A stretch of DNA of 64,000 nucleotides from Candidatus Nezhaarchaeota archaeon (GTDB taxonomy: Archaea; Thermoproteota; Methanomethylicia; Nezhaarchaeales; WYZ-LMO8): NCBI GenBank assembly GCA_030055465.1, contig JASFYF010000001.1, forward strand, positions 475,179 to 539,178. Direction: 5' to 3'. Made by a program: the position numbers and the translations under genes. Numbering within the stretch: position 1 is the stretch's first letter; every line of letters starts with the position of its first letter. This document shows, piece by piece, positions 41,735-50,364 of this stretch. The notes beneath the pieces were generated by a model. That model was not told where the DNA came from, did not search any database, and saw only the letters and a program-made list of their open reading frames with translations.

Positions 41735-43134
41735 TTCCGCTTCTAGTAGAAGTTGAGTTAATAAAAGGTTTGTTCACCTAGAAAGCCTGCCCCACCCTAT
41801 CGCTTTTCGCTTTACTGCACCTTCATCTCTTTACTCTTCCTTTATTTCTCGGTTTCAGGTTATGCTTCCACGATGATTGTAATAATAACTATATTAATAA
41901 TAGAAACGCGTATTCATCGACGACGCGCCAATTGGCAGCAAACATGGAATCTAAACTCCTCCTACCCAAGAGCAAACGTTGTTTAGCTGATTTAACAATT
42001 ATTAAAGAACAATCGAAACAATTATGGCTATAACAGCATAGCAGCACGAGCTTGTTTCTGCCCTTCTATCCTAGGGGTTAAAATGATGTTGTTAACGCTC
42101 ATCAGAATGATTGCTGCAACTGTTCATGGTAACCACGAAGAAAACTCACACCTCCAGGTTTTTACAACTTGAGGCTACCGCCCAAGCCTCGACCCCACAT
42201 TATCAGGGGTTGGCCATTTGATAAGGCTTTTTAATATTGCTATTGGACGAAGTTCTACGCATAAATCTTTTGAAAAATTATAGGATAAGCCATTTAATGG
42301 GGTGGCGCTGCCTATTTTTGTGTTCAGTGCAAGGTAAGCCCCTCATTGATTAAGAATATCATGGCTGAGTTAGGCGGATTCCCAGCCTCTAAGAATATAG
42401 ATGTAACGTTGCTGAAACTTGTTGGCCCATCATAATTAACCTTCCCTCGACATCTAAAAAGCTAAGATTAAACATCTACTTCAATAATCATAATGGGTGT
42501 AATCTCATGCCAATTCTAATACACTGTTCGTCCATTAACATTATCTCAGAGGCTTTCCTTTGCAGCCCTAGTCGTACAGAGAACATTAAGTTACATGCTA
42601 AGAGTTTTGGTAGCCTCTTCACATGATCTAAGTGAGCATCAATAATATCAGTACCTAAGTCTTCCTCAGAAAGCACGTGAAAGAGCAAAAAGTGGAATTG
42701 ATATGGCTATCTTTCTACACTTTTTGCTTTGAAACCGGTGATGAACTCTCTACCTCGAAAGACAAAAAGAAGCGTGAACGGCCAATCCCCTAGCATCGCT
42801 AAAGACGTCAAATAGTTCGCGTATAGTGCCCTCATAACGTCAATGATCTTGAGGTCCCGCGATTAATCCCTTTCTTCAAACTTACTTCTCCAAGTTTTCG
42901 GAGAAACATGCTTGTTTACCATTTTTCAAATTACGCTTTAGCTCTTTAAAACCTTATGATTTTTAAACATTTGCTGTTGAGGTGAAGCTCGAACCCATTG
43001 TTGGGCTGGATCCCACGTAAGCTCGCCTCTTCTTTTATTTACATAGCATTAAGTCATGAGTAAATATTTGTTATTAATCGACGTGAAACCGTTTAAAATG
43101 AAAAAATGGTGGTTAGTTTGCGCGTTACAGAGTT
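41735..43134. other. AT-rich gene-poor stretch
   Basis: 1.4 kb with markedly more A/T than its neighbours and no gene I can support. A minus-strand frame at 42488-42688 (VLSEEDLGTDIIDAHLDHVK) and a 24-codon plus frame at 42361 are short, protein-like but unmatched. It begins at tRNA-Thr, a common integration target, so a decayed element is possible. Confidence 0.4.
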
Positions 43135-45123
43135 CTAGCCTGCCGTTTTTCTGCGTTGCATTATGGAGTAGATGGAAGCTACTGCTGCTATCAGCGCTAG
43201 GATTACAGCCGCGTAGATTGGAATGGTCATGGCGTTTGCGGCTAATTGGGCGGCTTCAGCGGCGCCCTTTACGCCTGAAATGTCGGCCTTTATTGTGCCC
43301 ACATCTGTTCTTATTGTGGCTACGTTTCCATCCACTGCCTCAACCCTGCCCTTGATTACTCCAACATTCGTTTGGATTATGGCTACCCCATCCTTTATTT
43401 CCGTCACAACTGGTCTAATCGCTGCAACATCCACTTTGAGTGTTCCAACATCGGTCTTTATGGTGGCTACGTCACCTTCAATTGACATTATCTTAGCATT
43501 AAGAGTTTCCAGCACAGATTTCAACGTAAGCTCTGTAGCCGAGAACGCCATGAGTCCCTTTAAGTATTTGCATAGCTCTTGCGCTCTCGCAAAGCTCATG
43601 CTGGCCTCTCCGTAGAGCTTTAAAGCTTCAACCTTCTCATCGCTAAGCTCAGCCAAAGCCATCTTGCGCATGCCTTCCCAGTAGAGTGCCTTAGCTTCAT
43701 CAAACATGTTATTTAGCAAAACCCTGCTCCAGTCATTGCTTGGGCTCAGCTTCTCCACGGCTTGAGCCGCCGAGAACAGCTCTCGAAGAGCCTCATCGCA
43801 GAGGGCCTTCGTCGTAGCTAATGGGCCGTCCTTGAGGTATACCTTCACGTACTGGCCCGTCTGGCCAGGGGATAAACGCCCCCATTCAGGGTACTTCGGA
43901 TTTCCTGCGCAGACGTAGAGGACTCCATCAGCTGGCACTGCAACCTTGGAGTGAAGCGTTGCTGATGTCAAACCGAAGCGGTTTATTGTATTTCCTGTCC
44001 ATCCAGCATTTCTGATCCAGGCAGACCCGTTCCAGTAATCCGTACTGCTCATGATGTCCATTATCGTTTGAACGTTGAGCTTCCCATAAAAGTCCTTTAT
44101 GTACCTTTCAGCCGTCAAGTAACGGAACCAGCTTGACGGGTAGTAAAGCTTAGGATCCCACGGCACCTGTGAAGGCATCATTGTTGAGTTTATAAAGTGG
44201 TTTATTGCTATTATGTAGTCCTTTTCCCCGAAGGCGCCAGGTCTTCTCACGGCTTTAAGCGAGGCTGTAGCCTCTATTACGTAAGCGTTTCCCCTCACGT
44301 CTACTATTAAGTGATTGATGCCGTTGCTTGCTGGAACACTTAGAATGACGTCTTTAGCCTCATCAGCGGTCGAACAGGTCATTGCTATGTACGGCCCCAA
44401 TATGAAGTCAGTGATGCCATAGTCTACATCTTCCCTTCTGGCGTTAGGCCCTTTATTGGACTCGTGAACTAGTCCCTTATCGTTCATCTGAAAGTTGTCT
44501 CCGAGCCTACCTGCTATTCCAAAGGAGACAAAAGCATTGCCGCCATTCGGGTATGCTATCACTATAACTATGTACGAGTAGCCCCTCCCGAAGGGGTAGT
44601 CAAAGTTTGAGCCAGCTATGGTTTTCCCATCACTTGTAGCGGAGCCCCAAACAGCTATGTTGGAGCACGAAACAGGTAAAGGAAGCCATTCGAATTCCAC
44701 TTGATAGTTTATAAGAAGTACATCCCAGTAGGTGACGTTGTATCCGGAGTCTTGAGCTCCATCAGCTATGCCTTCCAGTATTTCCCAGTACTTTACCTTG
44801 GTGAGCCACTGCTTCAAGCACCGGTCGTAAGCCGCGAGCTTCTCGAGTATAAGGCTCCTGTCATACCTTTCTAGCAGGGCAGACCATAATCCGTCCTTAA
44901 CCAATGTGATGTACTTTGCAACCTGTCTACCGTATTGGTAGCCCATTTCGTATTCTGACCCGGAGACATAGACCACAGGAAAGAACCCTGGAGGAACCTC
45001 TTGTGAAGACGTAAAGGTAGAGGTAACTTCTATACTGCCAGTGGTCAAAGGAGCTGAGCATAACGTGAAGAACAGCACCACGAGCAGGACGCACGAAAAG
45101 AGCGTCGCCTTCATACTTAACAT
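43135..45123 (-). CDS. Surface-anchored Ntn-hydrolase (C45/acyltransferase-like) on a coiled-coil stalk
   Basis: 662 residues. Signal peptide (LFSCVLLVVLFFTLCSAP). The catalytic domain has the C45/penicillin-acylase-like signature: Cys153 in PVSCSNIAVWG, then DGKTIAGSNFDYPFGRG. Residues about 540-625 form a heptad coiled coil (VATIKTDVGTLKVDVAAI and relatives), and about 632-654 a membrane helix with a short RRKTAG tail. Hence an enzyme held outside the cell on a stalk, cutting amide bonds of peptides or acyl amides. The nucleophile would become N-terminal by self-processing. It is monocistronic. Confidence 0.8.
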   Translation of the reverse strand: MLSMKATLFSCVLLVVLFFTLCSAPLTTGSIEVTSTFTSSQEVPPGFFPVVYVSGSEYEMGYQYGRQVAKYITLVKDGLWSALLERYDRSLILEKLAAYDRCLKQWLTKVKYWEILEGIADGAQDSGYNVTYWDVLLINYQVEFEWLPLPVSCSNIAVWGSATSDGKTIAGSNFDYPFGRGYSYIVIVIAYPNGGNAFVSFGIAGRLGDNFQMNDKGLVHESNKGPNARREDVDYGITDFILGPYIAMTCSTADEAKDVILSVPASNGINHLIVDVRGNAYVIEATASLKAVRRPGAFGEKDYIIAINHFINSTMMPSQVPWDPKLYYPSSWFRYLTAERYIKDFYGKLNVQTIMDIMSSTDYWNGSAWIRNAGWTGNTINRFGLTSATLHSKVAVPADGVLYVCAGNPKYPEWGRLSPGQTGQYVKVYLKDGPLATTKALCDEALRELFSAAQAVEKLSPSNDWSRVLLNNMFDEAKALYWEGMRKMALAELSDEKVEALKLYGEASMSFARAQELCKYLKGLMAFSATELTLKSVLETLNAKIMSIEGDVATIKTDVGTLKVDVAAIRPVVTEIKDGVAIIQTNVGVIKGRVEAVDGNVATIRTDVGTIKADISGVKGAAEAAQLAANAMTIPIYAAVILALIAAVASIYSIMQRRKTAG

Positions 45124-45497
45124 CTCTGTAAATAGAACTGAGTAGAATTAAATATATAGATTGTGCGCATAAACGTAGAATAATTGCCTTTCATTTTTTC
45201 TTTCAAATAGGTTTGTTTTTTATTTCGTTATATTTTCATCGATATTTGTAGGAATCTATTTAGTGTTAATTAAACAACTTTTGTATTTGATTTTATTAGT
45301 TTTTTAAGTAATATAACCTATTATTAGGCTTTGTATATGGTAAGGCTTTAGGAATGCCACTATGCCCGTGAAGTATGCGAGCTTGAATGCAGAACTCCAG
45401 GCCATACGACCTTCAGCTGGTTTATTATCCGTGCCAGCTCTGAAAGCTGTTTAGGAATCCTAAACAGTTAGGGTAAAGTTGTGGAGTTCATCCATGG
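45124..45497. other. AT-rich intergenic stretch
   Basis: 374 bases upstream of the Ntn-hydrolase gene and downstream of tRNA-Leu. AT-rich in its first half, which likely holds the hydrolase promoter (AAATATATAG near 45150-45160). No gene seen. Confidence 0.4.
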
Positions 45498-45582
45498 TGC
45501 GGGGGGTGGGATTTGAACCCACGCAGGCCTACGCCATGGGAGCCTCAGTCCCACGCCTTTGACCTGACTCGGCCACCCCCGC
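45498..45582 (-). tRNA. tRNA-Leu(GAG)
   Basis: Acceptor GCGGGGG/CCCCCGC with A73 and encoded CCA (plus-strand 45495-45497). Anticodon arm TGGGA-CTGAGGC-TCCCA gives GAG; long variable arm; T-arm GTGGG-TTCAAAT-CCCAC. No intron. Confidence 0.95.
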
Positions 45583-45828
45583 CTCCACTCTCAGCGTAGC
45601 ATAGCGTTGTGTTATATACTTTATTTCGTTGCAGCCTCCGCCACCTAAAGGTTAGGGTTCTTAAATCTTTGTTGGCTTGGAGCTTAAGCGGCATTACAGG
45701 CCTTTGTTGACGTTGAATTATCAGGAACTTTGCTTGAATGGCGGGTGGCTGCTGGAAGCATATTTAACTACCAACTTTTAAATAGCTGAAGCTTGTGGTG
45801 CCGATATTGGAAGAATCGGTGAGCACTC

Positions 45829-46494
45829 TTGAACTTAAAGGATGCTCTACGCGACTATTCCATTAACGAGTTGGGCTTCAATGTCATAGGGTTTACCTCA
45901 GCTGATAGCCTAAAAAGCTATGTAGATGCGTGGGCTAAAACGGTGGTTATAGCCGGCATCGTGGTTTGGGATGAACTTTTCGACGCTGTCATCTACAGGA
46001 ATGGTAGAAGCGGGCTTGACGTTTACTACGTCTACGAGGTCATCCTAGCTGAGAAGGCTCTAAAGCTGTGCATGCACCTAAGAGAGATTGGCTTTAAAGC
46101 TAAACATGAGCCGTATAGAATACCATTGAAGGTTGCTGCGAGCAAGGCGGGTGTTGGCTGTTACGGCAAAAACTCCCTCATTATAAACCTAGCTTATGGC
46201 TCAAAAATAAGGTTGACCTCCGTAGTTACAAACGTGGAGGTAGAGCCCGACCCACCATTGAATGAAGATCTTTGTAGGGGGTGCACAAGGTGTGTGGAGG
46301 CCTGCCCTCTCAACGCTATACATGAGCCCTACAAGGTTGACCCTCAACGTTGCGTAAACTCCCTGCTTCCACCTCCTCGAGAAGTTTCGGAAGGCGTTGT
46401 TGAGGCTTCAAAAAGGCTGATTAAGAGGCCCACGCGAGGCTCTGCCATCCCATGCATGATATGCCAGAACGTGTGTCCCTACAATCGGCTCTAG
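45829..46494 (+). CDS. QueG-like Fe-S reductase (epoxyqueuosine reductase family)
   Basis: 221 residues. Middle part resembles the QueG/reductive dehalogenase fold (YRIPLKVAASKAGVGCYGKN with the family's GWxGKN-like region). C-terminal two-cluster ferredoxin: CRGCTRCVEACP and CMICQNVCP with a further Cys in RCVN. Shorter than bacterial QueG (about 350), lacking the C-terminal HEAT part. Queuosine-type substrate in this archaeon is uncertain; a generic 2[4Fe-4S] reductase is as likely. A TATA box TTTTAAATAG lies near 45776; TTG start. Confidence 0.72.
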   Translation: MNLKDALRDYSINELGFNVIGFTSADSLKSYVDAWAKTVVIAGIVVWDELFDAVIYRNGRSGLDVYYVYEVILAEKALKLCMHLREIGFKAKHEPYRIPLKVAASKAGVGCYGKNSLIINLAYGSKIRLTSVVTNVEVEPDPPLNEDLCRGCTRCVEACPLNAIHEPYKVDPQRCVNSLLPPPREVSEGVVEASKRLIKRPTRGSAIPCMICQNVCPYNRL

Positions 46495-46574
46495 GAAAAG
46501 CTTCTAAGGCTACGCTTAGCCCTTATATTTAAGGCAATGATGACTCTGACCTCGACGATGCGATGAAGAGGATC

Positions 46575-46664
46575 TTGAGTGCTGAGCCCTACTACCAAAA
46601 TCCATCGTCGGATTTTGGGTTGAGTGGTAAAGCTGTGAGCTCACCCCAGCTCCTTTCCCTGTAA
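46575..46664 (+). CDS. Possible 29-residue peptide ORF
   Basis: From TTG 46575, preceded by AAGAGGAT and, about 50 bases upstream, a TATA-like TTATATTTAA (46523-46532). The peptide is Ser/Pro/Tyr-rich (begins MSAEPYYQNPSSDFGL). An 18-base inverted repeat (CCAAAATCC ... GGATTTTGG, 46595-46618) lies inside it. It faces a radical SAM/SPASM gene. Could be a peptide substrate or chance. Confidence 0.22.
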   Translation: MSAEPYYQNPSSDFGLSGKAVSSPQLLSL

Positions 46665-46828
46665 CTATTTCACATTAATCAACTCGTTGATGTTCCTCGA
46701 GATGGGAAACTTGTTCCTCCACCCATGCTGTAGGCTAGGGCTGCCGCCACTATAATTTTGCTAGGAGCGCGAATCATTACTTGGAGATTCTGTTGAAGAC
46801 CATATAATGATGTGCTCATCATTAATGG

Positions 46829-48049
46829 CTATGGTATTATTTCTACCGTGTTTGCAAACTTTGGGTACTCCAAGTCTTCAATAGCGATTCTACCGTCTTC
46901 AACCGCTTCCTCGAATAAGGGCTTAGCGCTTTGAAGTGCATCTATGAGCGTTTTGGCGGAGAGGCAGAGGAGCTTGAAGCCGTCTTCACCCCAAAGCCGT
47001 TCATAATGTGCGTATAGACATCGGCCTCCGCAGAGGCTTATGTAACGGCATCTTTCGCATGGCTCCCCTATTCCAAGTTGGGCTCTAGCCTTCTCCAGCA
47101 GCTCCTCGCGGCTAGACGTCTTTATGTTGCCCATCCTCGCCCACTCAACATCCACGGCTATCGGACAGGCCAAGACGTCGCCATTGGTATTCACCGTTAG
47201 CGCGTTCCAGCCAGCCCCGCAGGGCGGCTTCCCCAGCGGGCTGCCCCTCACAATCGCATGCGTCAACGCCTTGAATGGGGCTATCCCGAGGATTTTACCA
47301 TCCAAGACCTTTGATACCCAAAAATCCACTAGCCGGCTGAGCTTTGGAAGATAGGTGTTCACCAGCCAGTTCCTAAATCCAAGCTCGTTGGGGCTCCATA
47401 CAGCGTCGAGCTGCCAGTGCACGTGATCGAAAAGCTGAAGGCCCAGCAGGTGCTTCACGTCACGGTCGATATCGCTTTGCATAGTCGCGGTCATCCTAGC
47501 TACCAAATCACCCTTGTAGCCCAAGGCCCTCAGCTTCGAGGCGGCTGAAACAACCTTCTTGTAGGTGCCTGAACCCCTATAATAATCGGTTAGCCGCTCC
47601 ACTCCGTCTATCGACAGGAGCACCGTATCCATTCGAAGCCAGTATTGGCTGGGCAGCGCATCGATTAAGAAGCCGTTCGTCTGGATAACGTAGTGTTGAG
47701 CCCTAACTTCATCCATGATTTCGGCTATTAATGCTGCGTTGAGCAGCGGTTCACCACCGTAAAAGGCTATAGTCAACTCATCGTCTCCATGCAGGAAATC
47801 CCTGAGCTCATCGATTGTGTATCCGATTTTTGGGGGTACGAGGCTTGACGGGAAGCTGCCACCGCAATACTTACATTTCAAGTTGCATTTACCAGTTGTG
47901 ATGATGTAGCAGAGCATTCCCACCAGCACCTCACCCTTGTTGTGGAAAGGCAGATCCAAGCAGCTTCCACCTTTGCCTTCCGCTAAAAGCCTATCGTCCA
48001 GGCAGCGCAACCCAAGGCAGCTAACCTTTTCTCCGACCGCCCGTAGCAT
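46829..48049 (-). CDS. Radical SAM/SPASM enzyme, putative peptide-modifying type
   Basis: About 406 residues from ATG 48049, or 362 from ATG 47917 (AGGTG upstream); a still longer frame to 48205 would run into the divergent THUMP gene. Radical SAM motif CNLKCKYC (CX3CX2C), YGGEPLLN, and a C-terminal SPASM region (CGAGWNALTVNTNGDVLACP ... CERCRYISLCGGRC) binding auxiliary Fe-S clusters. This layout matches archaeal enzymes classed as putative peptide modifiers. The segment before the core carries three Cys (VSCLGLRCLDD, GGSCLDLPF). Confidence 0.82.
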   Translation of the reverse strand: MLRAVGEKVSCLGLRCLDDRLLAEGKGGSCLDLPFHNKGEVLVGMLCYIITTGKCNLKCKYCGGSFPSSLVPPKIGYTIDELRDFLHGDDELTIAFYGGEPLLNAALIAEIMDEVRAQHYVIQTNGFLIDALPSQYWLRMDTVLLSIDGVERLTDYYRGSGTYKKVVSAASKLRALGYKGDLVARMTATMQSDIDRDVKHLLGLQLFDHVHWQLDAVWSPNELGFRNWLVNTYLPKLSRLVDFWVSKVLDGKILGIAPFKALTHAIVRGSPLGKPPCGAGWNALTVNTNGDVLACPIAVDVEWARMGNIKTSSREELLEKARAQLGIGEPCERCRYISLCGGRCLYAHYERLWGEDGFKLLCLSAKTLIDALQSAKPLFEEAVEDGRIAIEDLEYPKFANTVEIIP

Positions 48050-48054
48050 TATGG

Positions 48055-48609
48055 GTGGGTTCAGCGTTGTGGAGGCTTCTAGTGACAACCGATGTTGGCA
48101 GGGAGCAGTGGACCAGGTGGGAAGTGCTGGACACGGTGTTTCCCTACGATCAGGGGGTTCGAGTCCGAGTTTTCGATAGAAAGGGCGTTTTACTCGTATG
48201 GTCAAGCTTGGAAAGCAACAACTTGCTGCAGCTCTTGGTTGGTAGGTTGACTAGGGCTCGTAGACTCGTACGCTTTGATGACAGCTGCTCGTGTAAGCTT
48301 AGAGACATAGTATACTCCGCGAAGAGGATAGTTGGAGGTTTCCGAAACTTTAAAGTGAAAAGCGAGGTGCGGGGGGGCTACCTGTGCATGGGGTGTGAGG
48401 AGCTTTCGAACGCCGTGTCCGTGGAGCTCGGATGTTTAGGAGGCATTGAGACCCTGTTGATAGAAGTTGTCTGGGACGTTGTAGGTTTATCGTTTTCGCG
48501 TTTGGGGAAATTATCGGAGAGAGCGGCTCGGGCGCCCCGCAAGGACTTCAACCCTTCAGGAGGAGAGGGTACAATTTCAAAGAGCCACCTTATAAGGGAG
48601 GGTACTTGA
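48055..48609 (+). CDS. THUMP-domain RNA-binding protein (COG1818-like)
   Basis: 184 residues from GTG 48055 (TTG 48067 also fits, before LLVTTDVGREQW). The strand-helix order, VRVRVFDRKGVLLVWSS, an RRLVRFDDSCSC segment and the closing IEVVWDVVGLSFSRLG resemble THUMP domains of archaeal RNA-binding proteins, probably acting on tRNA. Cys pairs (CSC, CMGC) may bind metal. The assignment rests on pattern resemblance. The last 30 residues are polar and perhaps disordered. Divergent from the radical SAM gene. Confidence 0.55.
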   Translation: MGSALWRLLVTTDVGREQWTRWEVLDTVFPYDQGVRVRVFDRKGVLLVWSSLESNNLLQLLVGRLTRARRLVRFDDSCSCKLRDIVYSAKRIVGGFRNFKVKSEVRGGYLCMGCEELSNAVSVELGCLGGIETLLIEVVWDVVGLSFSRLGKLSERAARAPRKDFNPSGGEGTISKSHLIREGT

Positions 48610-48665
48610 AGATAAGCAGCGTAAAAGTTTAGAGCACATATTGAATGGTGCTCAGGTGAAGGGCC

Positions 48666-49124
48666 TTGAAGGTTATGATGGTTGACGTGTCAAGCAAAGA
48701 AGAGGTTTACAGGGAGGCTGAGGCTGAGGGTTTCATAAAGCTTAAACGGGAAACACTGGAGAGGATCGCGAAGAACGAGGTGGAAAAAGGTGATGTCCTA
48801 TCGGTTACCACAACCGCCGCTATAATGGCAGCTAAGAAGACCGCCGAAATATTGCCGCTCTGCCATCAATTGCCGTTAACAAACGTGTCAATAAAGATCG
48901 CACTGGAAGATGAAGGGGTAAGGGTGAGGTCCCTTGTTAAAACCGTTGGGAAGACCGGTGTAGAGATGGAGGCGTTGGTCGCCGTTGCGGCAGCCCTCCT
49001 CAACATATGGGATATGGTTAAAAGGTACGAGAAAGATGATGCTGGTCAATATCCTCACACTGAAATTACATGCATAAGGGTTAAGAAGAAGGCAAAGGTG
49101 GAAGTGAATGAGCAAAACGGTTGA
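48666..49124 (+). CDS. moaC: Cyclic pyranopterin monophosphate synthase MoaC
   Basis: 152 residues. MMVDVSSKEEVYREAEAEGF, VLSVTTTAAIMAAKKTAEIL, PLCHQLPLTNVSI and KTGVEMEALVAVAAAL are the MoaC active-site segments. It forms cPMP from the MoaA product in molybdopterin synthesis. It overlaps moaB by 17 bases. MoaA is not in this window. Confidence 0.95.
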   Translation: MKVMMVDVSSKEEVYREAEAEGFIKLKRETLERIAKNEVEKGDVLSVTTTAAIMAAKKTAEILPLCHQLPLTNVSIKIALEDEGVRVRSLVKTVGKTGVEMEALVAVAAALLNIWDMVKRYEKDDAGQYPHTEITCIRVKKKAKVEVNEQNG

Positions 49125-49641
49125 GGAGCACAGGAGGAAGGCCTCCAAGCCGCCGTCCTTCTACGTTATTGTTACCAGCGACACCCTTTACGCTGCGCTG
49201 AGGAGAGGAGAGAGGATTGAAGACGAAAACGGCCTAAGAATAATGAGGTTGGTGACGGCTGAAGGATACGAATTCAAGGGCAGATCCATAGTCCCCAACG
49301 ATCCCGACACCATAAGAGGCGAGATAGTGAAGGTTGTAGAAGCATTAAAGCCAGACGTCATCGTAACCACTGGTGGCACAGGACTTGGAGCGAAAGACCT
49401 CACGATAGAGGTCGTTGAAGGTCTCCTAGAGAAGAGGATACCGGGCTTCGGCGAGCTGTTGAGGTTGCTAAGCTACAATGAGATAGGGAGCGCAGCTATG
49501 TTGACTCGGGCGACAGCTGGCACTCATCGAGGCACTGTTATTTTTTCGATACCGGGCTCGCCCCACGCCGTTGAGCTTGCCCTGAAAAAACTGATAATCC
49601 CCGAGGCCAAGCACATCGTAGCTCATCTGAGGGGGTATTAG
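49108..49641 (+). CDS. moaB: Molybdopterin adenylyltransferase MoaB
   Basis: 177 residues. TTGGTGLGAKDLTIE (the MPT-binding TTGGTG loop), then AMLTRATAGTHRGTVIFSIP and PGSPHAVELAL. Adenylates molybdopterin before metal insertion. Immediately followed by the MobB-like gene: moaC-moaB-mobB-like operon. Confidence 0.93.
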   Translation: MSKTVEEHRRKASKPPSFYVIVTSDTLYAALRRGERIEDENGLRIMRLVTAEGYEFKGRSIVPNDPDTIRGEIVKVVEALKPDVIVTTGGTGLGAKDLTIEVVEGLLEKRIPGFGELLRLLSYNEIGSAAMLTRATAGTHRGTVIFSIPGSPHAVELALKKLIIPEAKHIVAHLRGY

Positions 49642-50364
49642 TTGAAGAGCCTGATCGGAGTGGTGGGCGCTAACAGAATTGCCCGAGTAAGTTTTCTATG
49701 TGAGGCCTCAAGGAGGCTGGCCAAAAGGGGCTACCGCGTTGTCTCGGTGACCTGCGATGACAACTTCGATGCCTGCTTGGAAGATGCGGAAAGCTCGTTA
49801 AGCGCCAGCATAATTGGCTCTAAGACTTTCATTAAGTCGTCCTTTAAGCTAAGGATAGATGAAATCAGCAGCATTGTGCCCTATGCATGGTGTCTGGTGT
49901 TAATGGAGGGGGTCGGCCCCGGCGGCAACGTCCTGGTGGCCTCCTCTTCTCAAGATGTTGAGGAGTGGTCCGAAAAGAGCATAGCCGTAGTTCCCCTCAA
50001 CGACGAGGCTAGGATTAGCGCTGAGGCTCGAGGAGCAAGGGTTACGGACCTCGAAGGTGCTGTTGAGGTCATATTCGATAGGGCATTGAGGGATGTCCTA
50101 TCTCTACTGGCCCAGGAAGACTGCGGAGAATGCGGTTACGGCAGCTGTAGGGGATTGGCTGAATCCGTACTTAAAGGCACGGAACATCCAGTCAGATGCG
50201 CCAAGAGAACTATGCCCCTCCGAGTACTCGTTAACGGAGAACAGCTAATCTTAAACCCGTTCACGACGAAGATGTTCTCCCAGGTGATAACAAGCCTTCT
50301 TCAGATACTGAAAGGAGTCCCGAGAAACCCTAGGAGAATTCACATCGATTTGTGGGCCGATTAA
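49642..50364 (+). CDS. MobB-like protein with degenerate P-loop and Fe-S domain
   Basis: 240 residues. The start has the Rossmann-like first strand and loop (LIGVVGANRIARVSFLCEAS) where MobB normally has GKT; the Walker Lys is missing. The C-terminal part has CGECGYGSC ... C (about residues 157-185), a 4Fe-4S domain seen with molybdopterin-linked MobB homologues. Its place after moaC-moaB points to molybdopterin or tungstopterin work, but nucleotide binding is doubtful. Convergent with rfcL, ends overlapping by 4 bases. Confidence 0.72.
   Translation: MKSLIGVVGANRIARVSFLCEASRRLAKRGYRVVSVTCDDNFDACLEDAESSLSASIIGSKTFIKSSFKLRIDEISSIVPYAWCLVLMEGVGPGGNVLVASSSQDVEEWSEKSIAVVPLNDEARISAEARGARVTDLEGAVEVIFDRALRDVLSLLAQEDCGECGYGSCRGLAESVLKGTEHPVRCAKRTMPLRVLVNGEQLILNPFTTKMFSQVITSLLQILKGVPRNPRRIHIDLWAD

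Noticed and set aside
46533-46588. C/D box sRNA (ATGATGA at 46537, CTGA at 46582, GGC/GCC terminal stem)
   Set aside because: The C' and D' boxes are poor, guide lengths are off, and a TATA box nearby would start transcription downstream of the C box.
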